From Pseudomonas sp. 31-12 (GTDB lineage Bacteria > Pseudomonadota > Gammaproteobacteria > Pseudomonadales > Pseudomonadaceae): a stretch of 64,000 nt of DNA. The stretch lies in contig NZ_CP029482.1 in the NCBI RefSeq assembly GCF_003151075.1, forward strand, positions 1,736,001 through 1,800,000. Reading direction: 5' to 3'. The notes under the pieces were generated by a model, which worked only from the letters and a program-made list of their open reading frames with translations, was not told the origin of the DNA and ran no database searches. This document shows positions 9,270 to 16,875 of the stretch, in pieces; position 1 is the stretch's first letter, and each line of letters starts with the position of its first letter. The position numbers and the translations under genes were made by a program.

Positions 9270-9307
9270 AAAAAGCCCCGTAGCTGAAAAGTTACGGGGC
9301 TTTTTTG
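9270..9307. terminator. Rho-independent terminator after tRNA-Ser
   Basis: The stem AAAGCCCCGTA with TACGGGGCTTT, a short loop and a run of six T form a strong terminator 9 bases after the tRNA. The IS element inserted directly behind it, leaving tRNA transcription intact. Confidence 0.85.
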
Positions 9308-9314
9308 TTTCCAA

Positions 9315-9341
9315 TGTCTCGTCCTGAATAAGGTTTACACC
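9315..9341 (+). repeat. Left inverted repeat of the IS3 element
   Basis: These 27 bases match the complement of the right end at all but four positions. Both ends begin with TGTCT and finish with GGTTTACACC. Confidence 0.9.
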
Positions 9342-9367
9342 TTCTGACTTCTTATCAGGAAGGTGCA

Positions 9368-9763
9368 ATGGATACGGGTCCAAAACGCAGTCAGCGAGAT
9401 TACACGCTGACTTTTAAATTGTCGGTTGTCGATCAGGTCGAAAAAGGCGAGTTGAGTTATAAAGAAGCTCAACGGCGTTATGGGATTCAGGGTCGGTCGA
9501 CGGTGTTGGTCTGGTTACGTAAACATGGTCGACAGGATTGGAGCCAAGGCGCATCCATTCGCTCCCAGAGGACTCGACCGATGGACGAGCCAACTTTGCC
9601 ACCGACTCCCGAGCAGAGAATCAAAGAGCTTGAGGAACAGTTGGCCCTGGCAAATCAGAAAGCCAAATTCTTCGAAGACGTGGTTGATGTTCTGAAGAAC
9701 GACTACGGCGTATCTGTCGTAAAAAAGCGGCCCGGCAAGTCGTTGCGCAAACCCAAACCCTGA
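9368..9763 (+). CDS. IS3-family OrfA (helix-turn-helix, leucine zipper)
   Basis: A 131-residue protein that supplies the DNA-end-binding half of the transposase. An N-terminal helix-turn-helix (about residues 12-55, YTLTFKLSVVDQVEKGELSY and GRSTVLVWLRKHG) is followed by a coiled coil (about 78-105, EQRIKELEEQLALANQKAKFFEDV) used for multimerisation. Its last codons contain the slippery heptamer through which a -1 shift yields the OrfAB transposase. AGGAAGGTGCA precedes the ATG. Confidence 0.93.
   Translation: MDTGPKRSQRDYTLTFKLSVVDQVEKGELSYKEAQRRYGIQGRSTVLVWLRKHGRQDWSQGASIRSQRTRPMDEPTLPPTPEQRIKELEEQLALANQKAKFFEDVVDVLKNDYGVSVVKKRPGKSLRKPKP
9721..9727 (+). promoter_or_regulatory. Programmed -1 ribosomal frameshift site A_AAA_AAG
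   Basis: In the orfA frame the heptamer reads A AAA AAG exactly as needed for tandem tRNA slippage. After a -1 shift the frame stays open through the orfB start, joining the two proteins. Confidence 0.85.
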
Positions 9764-9786
9764 GTGTCAGCAGGGCTTGCCAGTTT

Positions 9787-10593
9787 ATGGGGATCAGTCG
9801 CCAAGCCTATTACAAGCGAGATCGCGTTTGTCGGGCTCGAGTCGAGCAAGATCAGAAACTCATCACGTTTGTGCAATCAATCCGGGTGCGCCAGCCCTGC
9901 ATTGGCGCCCGCAAACTGCACTCATTGATGCACGCGGAGCGCGAGAAACAGGAGCTACATGTAGGCCGGGATCGCTTGTTTGAGGTTCTAAGAGAGCACC
10001 GCCAGTTGGTTCGTAGAAAACGGGCTTATCACAAGACGACTGACAGCCATCATCACTTTCACTGCCATCCCAATTTACTAAAGCCAGGCCCGCAGCAAGT
10101 CGTCGCTACCGGCCCGGAACAGGTCTGGGTAGCCGATATCACTTATCTCTCCACCAAGCGTGATGATCCGGTCTACCTGAGCCTGGTCACGGATGCGTTC
10201 TCGAGAAAAATTGTCGGTTACCACGTGCACGGTAGCCTGCATGCCGACTCGGTGGCTCAAGCCTTGCGCATGGCGTTGAAGACGCGTCGAACCCGCCAGA
10301 AACTGGTTCATCACTCGGATCGAGGGGTGCAGTACTGCTCAGCGTTGTATCAAAAGCTCCATGCCAGGCATGGCATCACGTGCTCGATGACCGATGGCTA
10401 CGACTGCTACCAAAACGCCATGGCAGAGCGGGTCAACGGCATCTTGAAAACAGAACTCTTGCTCCATCGACCGACAGACTTGGCGCAAGCGGAGCAGATG
10501 GTGCGGGAGGCGATCTTGATCTACAACCAAGAGCGCCCGCACCTGTCCTTAAAATACAAAACGCCCGATGCGGTGCATCGGGCGTTAGGGTGA
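9787..10593 (+). CDS. IS3-family OrfB transposase catalytic domain
   Basis: A 268-residue DDE integrase-core domain. Catalytic residues are the Asp in VWVADITYLS, the Asp in HHSDRGVQY and the Glu in NAMAERVNG, with the IS3-type 35-residue spacing between the last two. An HTH_21 region (about residues 25-85) precedes the core. The protein is most likely made as an OrfAB fusion (9368-10593) by frameshifting; the ATG used here is the conventional orfB start. Confidence 0.93.
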   Translation: MGISRQAYYKRDRVCRARVEQDQKLITFVQSIRVRQPCIGARKLHSLMHAEREKQELHVGRDRLFEVLREHRQLVRRKRAYHKTTDSHHHFHCHPNLLKPGPQQVVATGPEQVWVADITYLSTKRDDPVYLSLVTDAFSRKIVGYHVHGSLHADSVAQALRMALKTRRTRQKLVHHSDRGVQYCSALYQKLHARHGITCSMTDGYDCYQNAMAERVNGILKTELLLHRPTDLAQAEQMVREAILIYNQERPHLSLKYKTPDAVHRALG

Positions 10594-10597
10594 AATA

Positions 10598-10624
10598 GGT
10601 GTAAACCTATTTCAGGACTAGACA
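10598..10624 (-). repeat. Right inverted repeat of the IS3 element
   Basis: Complement of the left terminal repeat; it lies 4 bases beyond the orfB stop and is followed by the CAA target duplication. Confidence 0.9.
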
Positions 10625-10698
10625 CAATGTCCCGGTCAGGGCATTTTAAACCGTGAACGCGCCGATACTTTGGTGTGATTACTCAGGATGGCTAGCCG

Positions 10699-10989
10699 CT
10701 ATTTCGCGGCTTTCTTGTCCTTCCGAGCCGGTCTGGGTGTCACCGCCTTCACTGCATCATCAAGCAGCGCTTTGCCCATCGCCGTTAAATAGTGCGCGGC
10801 CCAGGCATGACGGTCGGTGTCTCTTACGTAGGCGGCGTCTTCCGTGAACGCCTTGGCCAGGAACAGAAAATCAGAGGCCTGTGCCAATGCATCACTCACA
10901 GGAACTCCAGCGCTGACGTGGAACATCGCTTTTCCTGAGCAGTAGATGGGGGTGAAGCCGATGGTTTTTGCTTCTGTTGGTTCGCTCAT
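10699..10989 (-). CDS. Small DUF3077-type protein
   Basis: A 96-residue protein resembling the DUF3077 family, small proteins frequent in Pseudomonas accessory regions and of unknown function. Visible features are a hydrophilic start, a predicted mostly helical middle (VSDALAQASDFLFLAKAFTEDA, then WAAHYLTAMGKALLDDAV) and a basic tail (RPARKDKKAAK). A near-perfect Shine-Dalgarno, GGAGGTGATC, precedes the ATG, implying strong translation. It is the first gene after the IS element. Confidence 0.7.
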   Translation of the reverse strand: MSEPTEAKTIGFTPIYCSGKAMFHVSAGVPVSDALAQASDFLFLAKAFTEDAAYVRDTDRHAWAAHYLTAMGKALLDDAVKAVTPRPARKDKKAAK

Positions 10990-11105
10990 TGATCACCTCC
11001 ATAGACGCAAAGGTGAATAGGTGACGAACAGCACCGCGCAGAAGGCAGGTGCGTGAGAGGCTTTATTTCGAACGGATTTAGTTTGTTCATTATCAGTTCC
11101 CTTGA

Positions 11106-11489
11106 TTAGAAGAACTGCCACTTCGCTGTCTCAAAAGCGGGGTGGCAGCGGTGCGTGGTGTGAGACCCGGCAATCAAGGTAACCGGTAGGCCCGAAAGCC
11201 TCCCACGCACAGCCGCCATAAAACCTAATCGCTGACGAAAAAAAAACGCCGTAATAGGTTCTGTGGCGCTTTGCGCCTTGATTGTCCCCGGGGTCTCACG
11301 CCCGGTCGCTGAATGTGCAGCGACGTCTGGAGAGTATCCCGACAAAGATAGGAGCAACAAGGCGGTAGCTTGCTGAAAAGCACAGTAACGCGCTTCCTTA
11401 CGCAACTCTCGGATTTTGCCTACAACTTCATCGAGAGTCACCCGGATATTCTGCACCGACCCCACTCCGACATGGCGCATCCCGCTCAT
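11106..11489 (-). CDS. Hypothetical protein, Pseudomonas accessory-region family (Icd/Ash-like)
   Basis: A 127-residue hypothetical protein. The block GTIKAQSATEPITAFFFRQR resembles a motif in small prophage and island proteins annotated as Icd- or Ash-like, but the match is from memory and the function is unknown. An N-terminal helical part (residues 15-55) is followed by a low-complexity middle. No strong ribosome binding site precedes the first ATG, and the third codon after it is another ATG (MRHVG) with GAGCGGG upstream, so the start is uncertain. A 7-bp hairpin (GTCGCTG/CAGCGAC) lies inside the gene near 11312. It is divergent from the membrane-protein gene at 11538. Confidence 0.5.
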   Translation of the reverse strand: MSGMRHVGVGSVQNIRVTLDEVVGKIRELRKEARYCAFQQATALLLLSLSGYSPDVAAHSATGRETPGTIKAQSATEPITAFFFRQRLGFMAAVRGRLSGLPVTLIAGSHTTHRCHPAFETAKWQFF

Positions 11490-11537
11490 TAGCTATCATG
11501 CAATAAAGAGCTAAATCACCGGATCGCGGGGAAGAGC

Positions 11538-11861
11538 ATGAACAGATGGCGGCGGCTTTGGTTGATTATCAAGCTGATAGCAGCTGTTGCGGCCTGCGTG
11601 GCCGTTGCTGTTCAGGCTTTTCTCTACATGCTGGAAAGCTCCGATGCCGTGCAGATTCACCCTTTGAGCATACTGGTTGTCGGGCTGATCTTTGGCTTCA
11701 TAACTTTCGGGCTGCTTTCACTGATTGAAAGGGGTGTGTCGGGATTGGTGGCCCAGATCATTTCCAAACCTCATGCCGAACCTCAGAGCGATGCCGGTGC
11801 AGCACCGGAACGGCCATTGACCTTTCCAACTGAAGACCCCACTCATCTAAGAAACCTGTGA
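11538..11861 (+). CDS. Small hypothetical membrane protein (two TM segments)
   Basis: A 107-residue protein with two hydrophobic segments (about residues 8-32 and 42-62) and a hydrophilic, proline-rich C-terminal tail (PHAEPQSDAGAAPERP) presumably in the cytoplasm. No enzyme motif is visible. GGGGAAGAGC precedes the ATG. It belongs to the islet behind tRNA-Ser and shares a 48-base divergent promoter region with the minus-strand gene at 11489. Confidence 0.65.
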   Translation: MNRWRRLWLIIKLIAAVAACVAVAVQAFLYMLESSDAVQIHPLSILVVGLIFGFITFGLLSLIERGVSGLVAQIISKPHAEPQSDAGAAPERPLTFPTEDPTHLRNL

Positions 11862-12109
11862 CGCTGACGCTCGTCAGCTTCGAAATAGAATCGCGTGGAA
11901 AGGTCTCACAACCATAATTCCGGGCTGACACAAACAAGCGAATCGTCCTACTTTCTACGCGGATACGTCCGAGATTGATCGAAGGTATATTCGTTTTTCA
12001 GCGAAGACATCAGTCATGACTTCGTGGTCGAGCAGGTGGCTGGACGTTACGCACCATCTTCTGGTTGATCGGTTAATCGATGATTCATTCCCTCAAGGAG
12101 GAGGTAGCG
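11862..12109. other. Islet intergenic region
   Basis: About 250 AT-richer bases with no convincing open frame. It probably carries the promoter of the zinc-ribbon gene that follows; I see no clear boxes and no stable RNA. Confidence 0.4.
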
Positions 12110-12475
12110 ATGTACAGCAGCAGTGAAGATAGTTTTCAGAATGATGATCAGACCGGGGTATCACGAGGCAAGCCGATGCCTGGGGATCTTTATCTGGATA
12201 CCGGGCGGTTGGCCAATATTTTCAAAGCGCGAATAAAGAATACCGAGTGCCCGTTCTGTGAACATGATGAGTGGGAGTTGCCACTCCAGGTAGGGGCGAC
12301 GGGTGTAGGGTTGCCTTGGGCGTGTGGCAAAGAGTATTTACGCTCTGGCACGCCGGCGGTGATGCTTAACTGCACTTACTGCGGATTCATTCGCCTGCAT
12401 TCGCTCAGTGTGCTGGCAGATATCGTCGTCGAAGACGGCAGCAAAACCGTTGCGCTGGAGGTCTGCGATGAGTGA
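12110..12475 (+). CDS. Hypothetical zinc-ribbon protein
   Basis: A 121-residue protein with two knuckles, CPFC (about residue 49) and CTYC (about residue 88), separated by about 35 residues, forming a likely zinc ribbon. The intervening segment includes LPWACGKEYLRSGTPAVMLN. The C-terminus (LHSLSVLADIVVEDGS) looks like a small beta unit. The ATG at 12110 is chosen because AAGGAGGAGGTAGCG lies directly before it; an upstream in-frame ATG at 12080 lacks a site. The stop overlaps the next gene's start by 8 bases, so the two are translationally coupled. Function unknown; nucleic acid or protein binding is possible. Confidence 0.72.
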   Translation: MYSSSEDSFQNDDQTGVSRGKPMPGDLYLDTGRLANIFKARIKNTECPFCEHDEWELPLQVGATGVGLPWACGKEYLRSGTPAVMLNCTYCGFIRLHSLSVLADIVVEDGSKTVALEVCDE

Positions 12476-12812
12476 ACCTTTTGTGCTGGTAAACCTTGAT
12501 GAGCATTACCCTGACCGCTTTTCGAGCAACAAAAGAAGTGGCGGGGAAGAACATGGACGAAGACCACCAGGTCCTCCAGGAGAAAACCCATTGGAACCGC
12601 GAGTATCCAAACTTGAAACGCATATCGAATGCGTCCGGCGCGACCTCGGTGACCTTCGCACTGATTTTCGTGAGCAGCGGCAAGAAGCTCGAACGGATTT
12701 TCGGGAGCACCGCAAAGAAGCTCGAACGGATTTTCGTTTACTGTTCGGCGCGTTGATCACCACGGCGCTGGGCTTGGCAGCCATGATGGGAAAAGGGTTC
12801 GGGTGGTTGTAA
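12468..12812 (+). CDS. Hypothetical coiled-coil membrane-anchored protein with 11-residue repeats
   Basis: A 114-residue protein with three parts: a polar, Gly/Pro-rich N-terminus (RRPPGPPGENP), a charged coiled coil (about residues 45-88) and one C-terminal transmembrane helix (LLFGALITTALGLAAMMG). The coiled coil contains tandem 11-residue units (RTDFREHRKEA type), and the DNA beneath carries an exact 22-bp direct repeat with a 33-bp period (12682-12703 and 12715-12736). This layout is common in small Pseudomonas proteins of unknown function. GGAGGT lies 7 bases before the ATG. It is coupled to the zinc-ribbon gene. Confidence 0.7.
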   Translation: MSEPFVLVNLDEHYPDRFSSNKRSGGEEHGRRPPGPPGENPLEPRVSKLETHIECVRRDLGDLRTDFREQRQEARTDFREHRKEARTDFRLLFGALITTALGLAAMMGKGFGWL

Positions 12813-12822
12813 ACGAACGAAC

Positions 12823-12850
12823 AAAAAACCGGCCTGACGCCGGTTTTTTG
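12823..12850. terminator. Bidirectional rho-independent terminator
   Basis: AAAAAACCGGC, a short loop and GCCGGTTTTTT separate the islet's last gene from the convergent XRE regulator and mark the islet's right boundary. Confidence 0.85.
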
Positions 12851-12901
12851 CAGTGGTCGAGCCACCTGAATCTTTCAAGTACCGAGACGGCGGCCGAATC
12901 C

Positions 12902-13519
12902 TCAAAACGAAGGCGGTGTAATCACCCAGATCACCACCGCATCTACATCTCCAGGGTTCCCATACCGATGCGGTTCCTGACTCGAAAAGCTGAAACTATC
13001 CCCCTCACTCAGCTGGAAATACCGCTCCCCCACCCACAGCTCGAAACTTCCCGACAGCAAATACCCAGCCTCTTCCCCTTCATGGCTGTAACTCTGCTGA
13101 CTGTAAGTCCCGGGCGGAAACCGTGAATGCAGCATTTCCAGTTGCCGATTGGGCTGCGGTGTCAGCAGCTGATCCACAATCCCGTCCTCATAGTGCACGC
13201 TCATCCGAGTGTGCTTGCGCACCACAACGCCGTTATCTTCAGGCGCGGTATTGCCCTCGCTGGCAAAGAACCACTGAATGGTCACACCCAAGCTACGAGC
13301 AATATTGAACAGCGCAGGAATCGACGGATAAGCCAGATTCCGCTCCAGCTGACTGATATACCCCGCCGTCAGCTCGCTCATCTGTGCCAGTTCCGCCAGG
13401 GTCATGCCTCGACGTTTGCGCAACCCACGAATCCGTGTGCCGAGAAAATGCGGTGCTGCCGTGGCGCTGTCCTGTGTGGGCGCGCTGCTGGCAGGCGGCA
13501 TCTTGCTGCTGTTGCTCAT
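12902..13519 (-). CDS. XRE-family regulator with C-terminal cupin (PuuR/SutR-like)
   Basis: A 205-residue transcription factor. The helix-turn-helix spans about residues 26-85 (RKRRGMTLAELAQMSELTAG and YISQLERNLAYPSIPAL) and a cupin spans about 120-200 (YSHEGEEAGYLLSGSFELWV and PHRYGNPGD). Such regulators usually bind a small catabolite in the cupin and repress nearby catabolic genes. The ATG at 13519 has GGAG upstream; a TTG four codons earlier is less likely. It lies 52 bases downstream of the flavoprotein gene on the same strand, pointing to control of the 13572-17655 module. Confidence 0.88.
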   Translation of the reverse strand: MSNSSKMPPASSAPTQDSATAAPHFLGTRIRGLRKRRGMTLAELAQMSELTAGYISQLERNLAYPSIPALFNIARSLGVTIQWFFASEGNTAPEDNGVVVRKHTRMSVHYEDGIVDQLLTPQPNRQLEMLHSRFPPGTYSQQSYSHEGEEAGYLLSGSFELWVGERYFQLSEGDSFSFSSQEPHRYGNPGDVDAVVIWVITPPSF

Positions 13520-13571
13520 GGCGTGCTCCAAAACCGGGGATTGTGTAAAAGCCCCGGAGTATAAAACAGCC

Positions 13572-15533
13572 TCAAAGTGTCCAGGCGACTTTCAAGCCCT
13601 CGTAGATGGCTTCTTCGGCGGTGCGTGGGGCGAGGCAGTCGCCGATGCGGCGAAATTCCACCAGGCCTTGCAGTTCGGCGCCCAAGGTGTCGACGGGTTG
13701 ATGGCCCTGGCAGAGCACCAGTGTGTCGATGTTTTCGAAGAGCATCGGTTCGCCGCTGGCGGTGTGTTGCAAGTAGACGGTGGTGTCGTCGCAGCCATAC
13801 AGGCGGGCGTAGGGGGTGATGGGGATGCCGAGTTTGTGCAGCTCGCCGGCCAGTTGATCGCGCACGTACAACGGCAGGTTTTCCCCGCAATGGGTGCCGT
13901 TGACGGCGAGTTGCACCTGGTGCCCGGCGCGCACCAGACGTTCGGCGATGCCGGGGCCGATCCAGTCGGCGCGCCAGTCGACGACCACCACGGAGCGGCC
14001 GATTTGCACCTCATCGCGCAACACTTGCCAGGCATCCACGACCTGCAATTCGCCGCCGCGCTCGAAGGCTGGCCAATACGGTTCGGCGCCCGTAGCGACG
14101 ATCACCATGTCCGGGCGTTCGCGTTCGACCAACGCCCGATCGACCCGGGTGTTGCGCACGACGCGCACGCCGGCCAGTTCCATTTCCCGCTGCAGATTGG
14201 TGCTGGCGCCACCGAATTCAGCGCGTCGAGGCAGCAATTGCGCCAGCAGAACCTGACCGCCGAGTTGCGAGCTGGCTTCGTAGAGGGTCACGTCATGTCC
14301 GCGCTGGGCGGCGACGGCGGCGGCTTTCATCCCGGCCGGGCCGCCGCCGGCGATCATGATGCGTTTGCGTTGGGCGGCTGGTTGCCGCTGGCCGAAAATC
14401 AGTTCGCGCCCGGTTTCCGGGTGCTGGATGCAGGAAATCGGCAGGCCTTTGTGGAAGTGGCCGATGCACGCCTGATTGCAGGCGATGCAGGCGCGCACAT
14501 CCTCGACGTGGCCAGTGTCGGTTTTGTTGGGCATTTGTGGGTCGCAGATCAGCGCGCGGGTCATGCCGCACACATCGGCCTGGCCGCGAGCGAGGATCAG
14601 TTCGGCTTCCTGCGGCTGGTTGATGCGCCCGGTGACGAACAGTGGAATCGACAGGCCGGCCTTGAAGGTGCCGGCTTCCTTGGCCAGATAAGCGGCTTCG
14701 ATCGCCATCGGCGGCACGATATGCACGGCGCCGCCTAATGACGCCGAGGTGCCGGCGACGATGTGCACGTAATCCAGAAGCGGTTGCAGGGATTGCACGG
14801 CGGTAAGGGATTCATCCTCGGTCAGCCCCTCGGGGTCGCGTTCGTCGGCGGAAATACGCAGGCCGATGATGAAGTGTTCATCAGTGTTGGCGCGCACGGC
14901 GGCGATCACTTCGCGCAGGAACCGCAGGCGCTGTTCCAGCTCGCCGTTGTAGTCATCGGTGCGACGGTTGACCCGCGGATTGATGAATTGCGCCGGCAGG
15001 TAGCCGTGGCTGGCGACCACTTCCACGCCATCGATTCCGGCCTGATACAGGCGCCGGGCGGCGGCACCGTAACCGGCGACAATCTCGTCGATCATCGCTT
15101 TATCCAGCGCCCGAGGCATCACCCGGAAACGCTCGTTGGGCACCGCTGAAGGCGAGTAAGCGACAGCCAGCAAGCCATCGCTGGACTCCATGATTTCCCG
15201 ACCCGGATGGAAAATCTGCGACAGCACCACGGTGTCGTGGGCATGGCAACTGTCAGCAATTTTTCGATAGCCCTCGATGCACGCGTCGTCAGTGGCCATC
15301 AGCACGTGTGAGGTGTACCGCGCGCTTTCATGCACACCGGCCACTTGCAACACGATCAGCCCGACACCACCCTCGGCCCGCGCGGTGTGATAGGCGACCA
15401 GTTGCTCGTTGACCAGGTTGTCGGTGGGCATCGAGGTGTCGTGACCGCTGGACATGATGCGGTTTTTCAGGCGTTTGCCGCGCAGCTGCAAGGGTTCGAA
15501 CAGGTGCGCAAAAGCAGGGGACGAGGTCGGCAT
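13572..15533 (-). CDS. NADH:flavin oxidoreductase of the TMADH/2,4-dienoyl-CoA reductase type
   Basis: A 653-residue multidomain flavoenzyme. Residues 1-370 form an old-yellow-enzyme FMN barrel; a C-x2-C-x3-C-x11-C cluster near residue 350 binds a 4Fe-4S centre; the C-terminal half carries a dinucleotide fold (IAGGGPAGMKAA, about residue 395) for FAD/NADH. This is the architecture of trimethylamine, histamine and dimethylglycine dehydrogenases and of dienoyl-CoA reductase. With an adjacent orphan solute-binding protein and class II aldolase, an N-methyl or amine substrate is plausible but not proven. A palindrome sits in its upstream region. Confidence 0.85.
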   Translation of the reverse strand: MPTSSPAFAHLFEPLQLRGKRLKNRIMSSGHDTSMPTDNLVNEQLVAYHTARAEGGVGLIVLQVAGVHESARYTSHVLMATDDACIEGYRKIADSCHAHDTVVLSQIFHPGREIMESSDGLLAVAYSPSAVPNERFRVMPRALDKAMIDEIVAGYGAAARRLYQAGIDGVEVVASHGYLPAQFINPRVNRRTDDYNGELEQRLRFLREVIAAVRANTDEHFIIGLRISADERDPEGLTEDESLTAVQSLQPLLDYVHIVAGTSASLGGAVHIVPPMAIEAAYLAKEAGTFKAGLSIPLFVTGRINQPQEAELILARGQADVCGMTRALICDPQMPNKTDTGHVEDVRACIACNQACIGHFHKGLPISCIQHPETGRELIFGQRQPAAQRKRIMIAGGGPAGMKAAAVAAQRGHDVTLYEASSQLGGQVLLAQLLPRRAEFGGASTNLQREMELAGVRVVRNTRVDRALVERERPDMVIVATGAEPYWPAFERGGELQVVDAWQVLRDEVQIGRSVVVVDWRADWIGPGIAERLVRAGHQVQLAVNGTHCGENLPLYVRDQLAGELHKLGIPITPYARLYGCDDTTVYLQHTASGEPMLFENIDTLVLCQGHQPVDTLGAELQGLVEFRRIGDCLAPRTAEEAIYEGLKVAWTL

Positions 15534-15613
15534 GGGACGGGTACTCCAGGCAGGCTGAAGCCGAAAGGCCGGATTTTCGGCGTTGTTATTATTTGCCTAT
15601 AGAAATTTACCTG

Positions 15614-15642
15614 TAGTAAAAAATCAACTTGTTTTTTTACTA
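15614..15642. promoter_or_regulatory. Palindromic candidate operator
   Basis: A perfect inverted repeat, TAGTAAAAAA and TTTTTTACTA with a 9-base spacer, lies in the AT-rich region between the divergent flavoprotein and solute-binding protein genes. The arms are centred about 19 bases apart, near two helical turns, as expected of a dimeric regulator site; the XRE-cupin protein is the obvious candidate. Confidence 0.5.
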
Positions 15643-15749
15643 GCGCTCGCAGTAGATTCATTTGGCGCCCGGACCTGGGGCGAACCTCACAACAATAAAA
15701 AAGGGTCACGTGGACGTTTTCCGCGTGGCACCTGCAAGAGGAACCACTG

Positions 15750-16799
15750 ATGAAATCGAATACGCTCAAGCACGGTTTTTATCCCTTGTTGCTGTCCCTG
15801 GCCATGGGCCTTGGCAGCGCTCAGGCAGCGCCGGACATGGTGGTGGTGGGTTACGGCGGCGCCGGCCAGAAAGCCCAGGACGTGGCGTTTTTCCAGCCGT
15901 TCAGCGTCGCGGATCACAGCAAGCTGATCCAGAGTGAGTACAACGGTGAGATGGCGCGGATCAAAGTGATGGTCGACACCGGCAACGCCGATTGGGACGT
16001 GGTGCAGATTGAAGGCCCGGACCTGATGCGCGGTTGCGATGAAGGCATGTATGAAAAACTCGACTGGAAAAGCCTGGGGCGCGTCGAGCAATTGATTCCC
16101 GATGCGGCTCAGCCTTGCGGTTCTGCTGCACTGGTGTGGAGCGTGGCGATTGCCTACGACACGCAGAAACTGGCGCAGGCACCGACCTCCTGGGCGGACT
16201 TCTGGGATGTGCAGAAAATCCCCGGTAAACGCGGGCTGCGCAAACGTGCGGTGTACAACCTGGAGTTCGCCTTGCTGGCCGACGGGGTGAAGGTCGAGGA
16301 CGTTTATTCAGTGTTGAACACGCCAAAGGGTGTCGACCGGGCCTTCGCCAAACTTACCGAACTCAAACCCTATATCCAGTGGTGGGAGGCCGGCGCGCAA
16401 CCGGCGCAATGGCTGACGGCCGGGGATGTGGTGATGACCTCGACGTACAGCGGACGTGTGGCTGCCGCTGCGCAAAGTGGCAGTCATCTCGGGCTGGTCT
16501 GGCCGGGCAGTCTGTACGGCATGGATTACTGGGCGATCATCAAGGGCTCGAAACATGTCGATCAGGCCAAGCGTTTTATCGCGTTCGCCAATCAGCCGGA
16601 CGCCCAGGTCAAGTATGTCGAGCAGATCCCTTATGGGCCGACCAACACTGAAACGGCGGCCAGACTGGACGGCAAACTCGCACAATGGGTGCCCACCGCG
16701 CCGCAGAACCTGAAGGGCGCGCTGTCGATGGACGTGGCGTTCTGGGTCGATCACGGCGAAGAACTCGAAGAGCGTTTTAATGCCTGGGCCAGCAAGTAA
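15750..16799 (+). CDS. Periplasmic solute-binding protein (PotD/polyamine-type)
   Basis: A 349-residue secreted binding protein of the extracellular solute-binding family 1/PotD type. The signal peptide ends at GSAQA, and the body shows the two-lobe pattern with ADWDVVQIEGPDLMRG and AQWLTAGDVVMTSTYSGRV. It would deliver a small, perhaps cationic, ligand to an ABC importer, but no permease or ATPase gene is nearby, so it either borrows a distant transporter or acts as a sensor. It is divergent from the flavoprotein gene and followed by the aldolase gene. Confidence 0.85.
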   Translation: MKSNTLKHGFYPLLLSLAMGLGSAQAAPDMVVVGYGGAGQKAQDVAFFQPFSVADHSKLIQSEYNGEMARIKVMVDTGNADWDVVQIEGPDLMRGCDEGMYEKLDWKSLGRVEQLIPDAAQPCGSAALVWSVAIAYDTQKLAQAPTSWADFWDVQKIPGKRGLRKRAVYNLEFALLADGVKVEDVYSVLNTPKGVDRAFAKLTELKPYIQWWEAGAQPAQWLTAGDVVMTSTYSGRVAAAAQSGSHLGLVWPGSLYGMDYWAIIKGSKHVDQAKRFIAFANQPDAQVKYVEQIPYGPTNTETAARLDGKLAQWVPTAPQNLKGALSMDVAFWVDHGEELEERFNAWASK

Positions 16800-16808
16800 T
16801 CCGTAATC

Positions 16809-16834
16809 GGCTGGACGTTTCACGGCGTCCGGCC
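16809..16834 (+). terminator. Hairpin between the binding-protein and aldolase genes
   Basis: GGCTGGACG pairs with CGTCCGGCC (one G-T wobble), followed by TTACTGTTTT. It may be an attenuator that lowers expression of the aldolase relative to the abundant binding protein. Confidence 0.4.
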
Positions 16835-16875
16835 TTACTGTTTTGCGCAGTCGATCAGCCTGGAGAACCACAACA

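Larger units (their letters stand above)
9315..10624 (+). mobile_element. IS3-family insertion sequence, apparently complete (1310 bp)
   Basis: The element is bounded by 27-bp imperfect inverted repeats (9315-9341 and 10598-10624, both beginning TGTCT) and flanked by a 3-bp direct duplication, CAA, at 9312-9314 and 10625-10627. It carries orfA and orfB in overlapping phase with an A_AAA_AAG slip site, and the DDE residues of the transposase are all present. The intact ends, duplication and frames point to a recent and probably active insertion. I cannot name the ISfinder type from sequence alone. Confidence 0.93.

Noticed and set aside
9172..12850. Prophage or integrative element at the tRNA-Ser gene
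   Set aside because: No integrase, phage structural gene or second tRNA end copy is visible; only one IS and small genes are present.
13404..14738. A 444-codon plus-strand frame
   Set aside because: It opposes the flavoprotein and XRE genes; its composition (Gly, Val, His, Gln runs) is that of a complement shadow.
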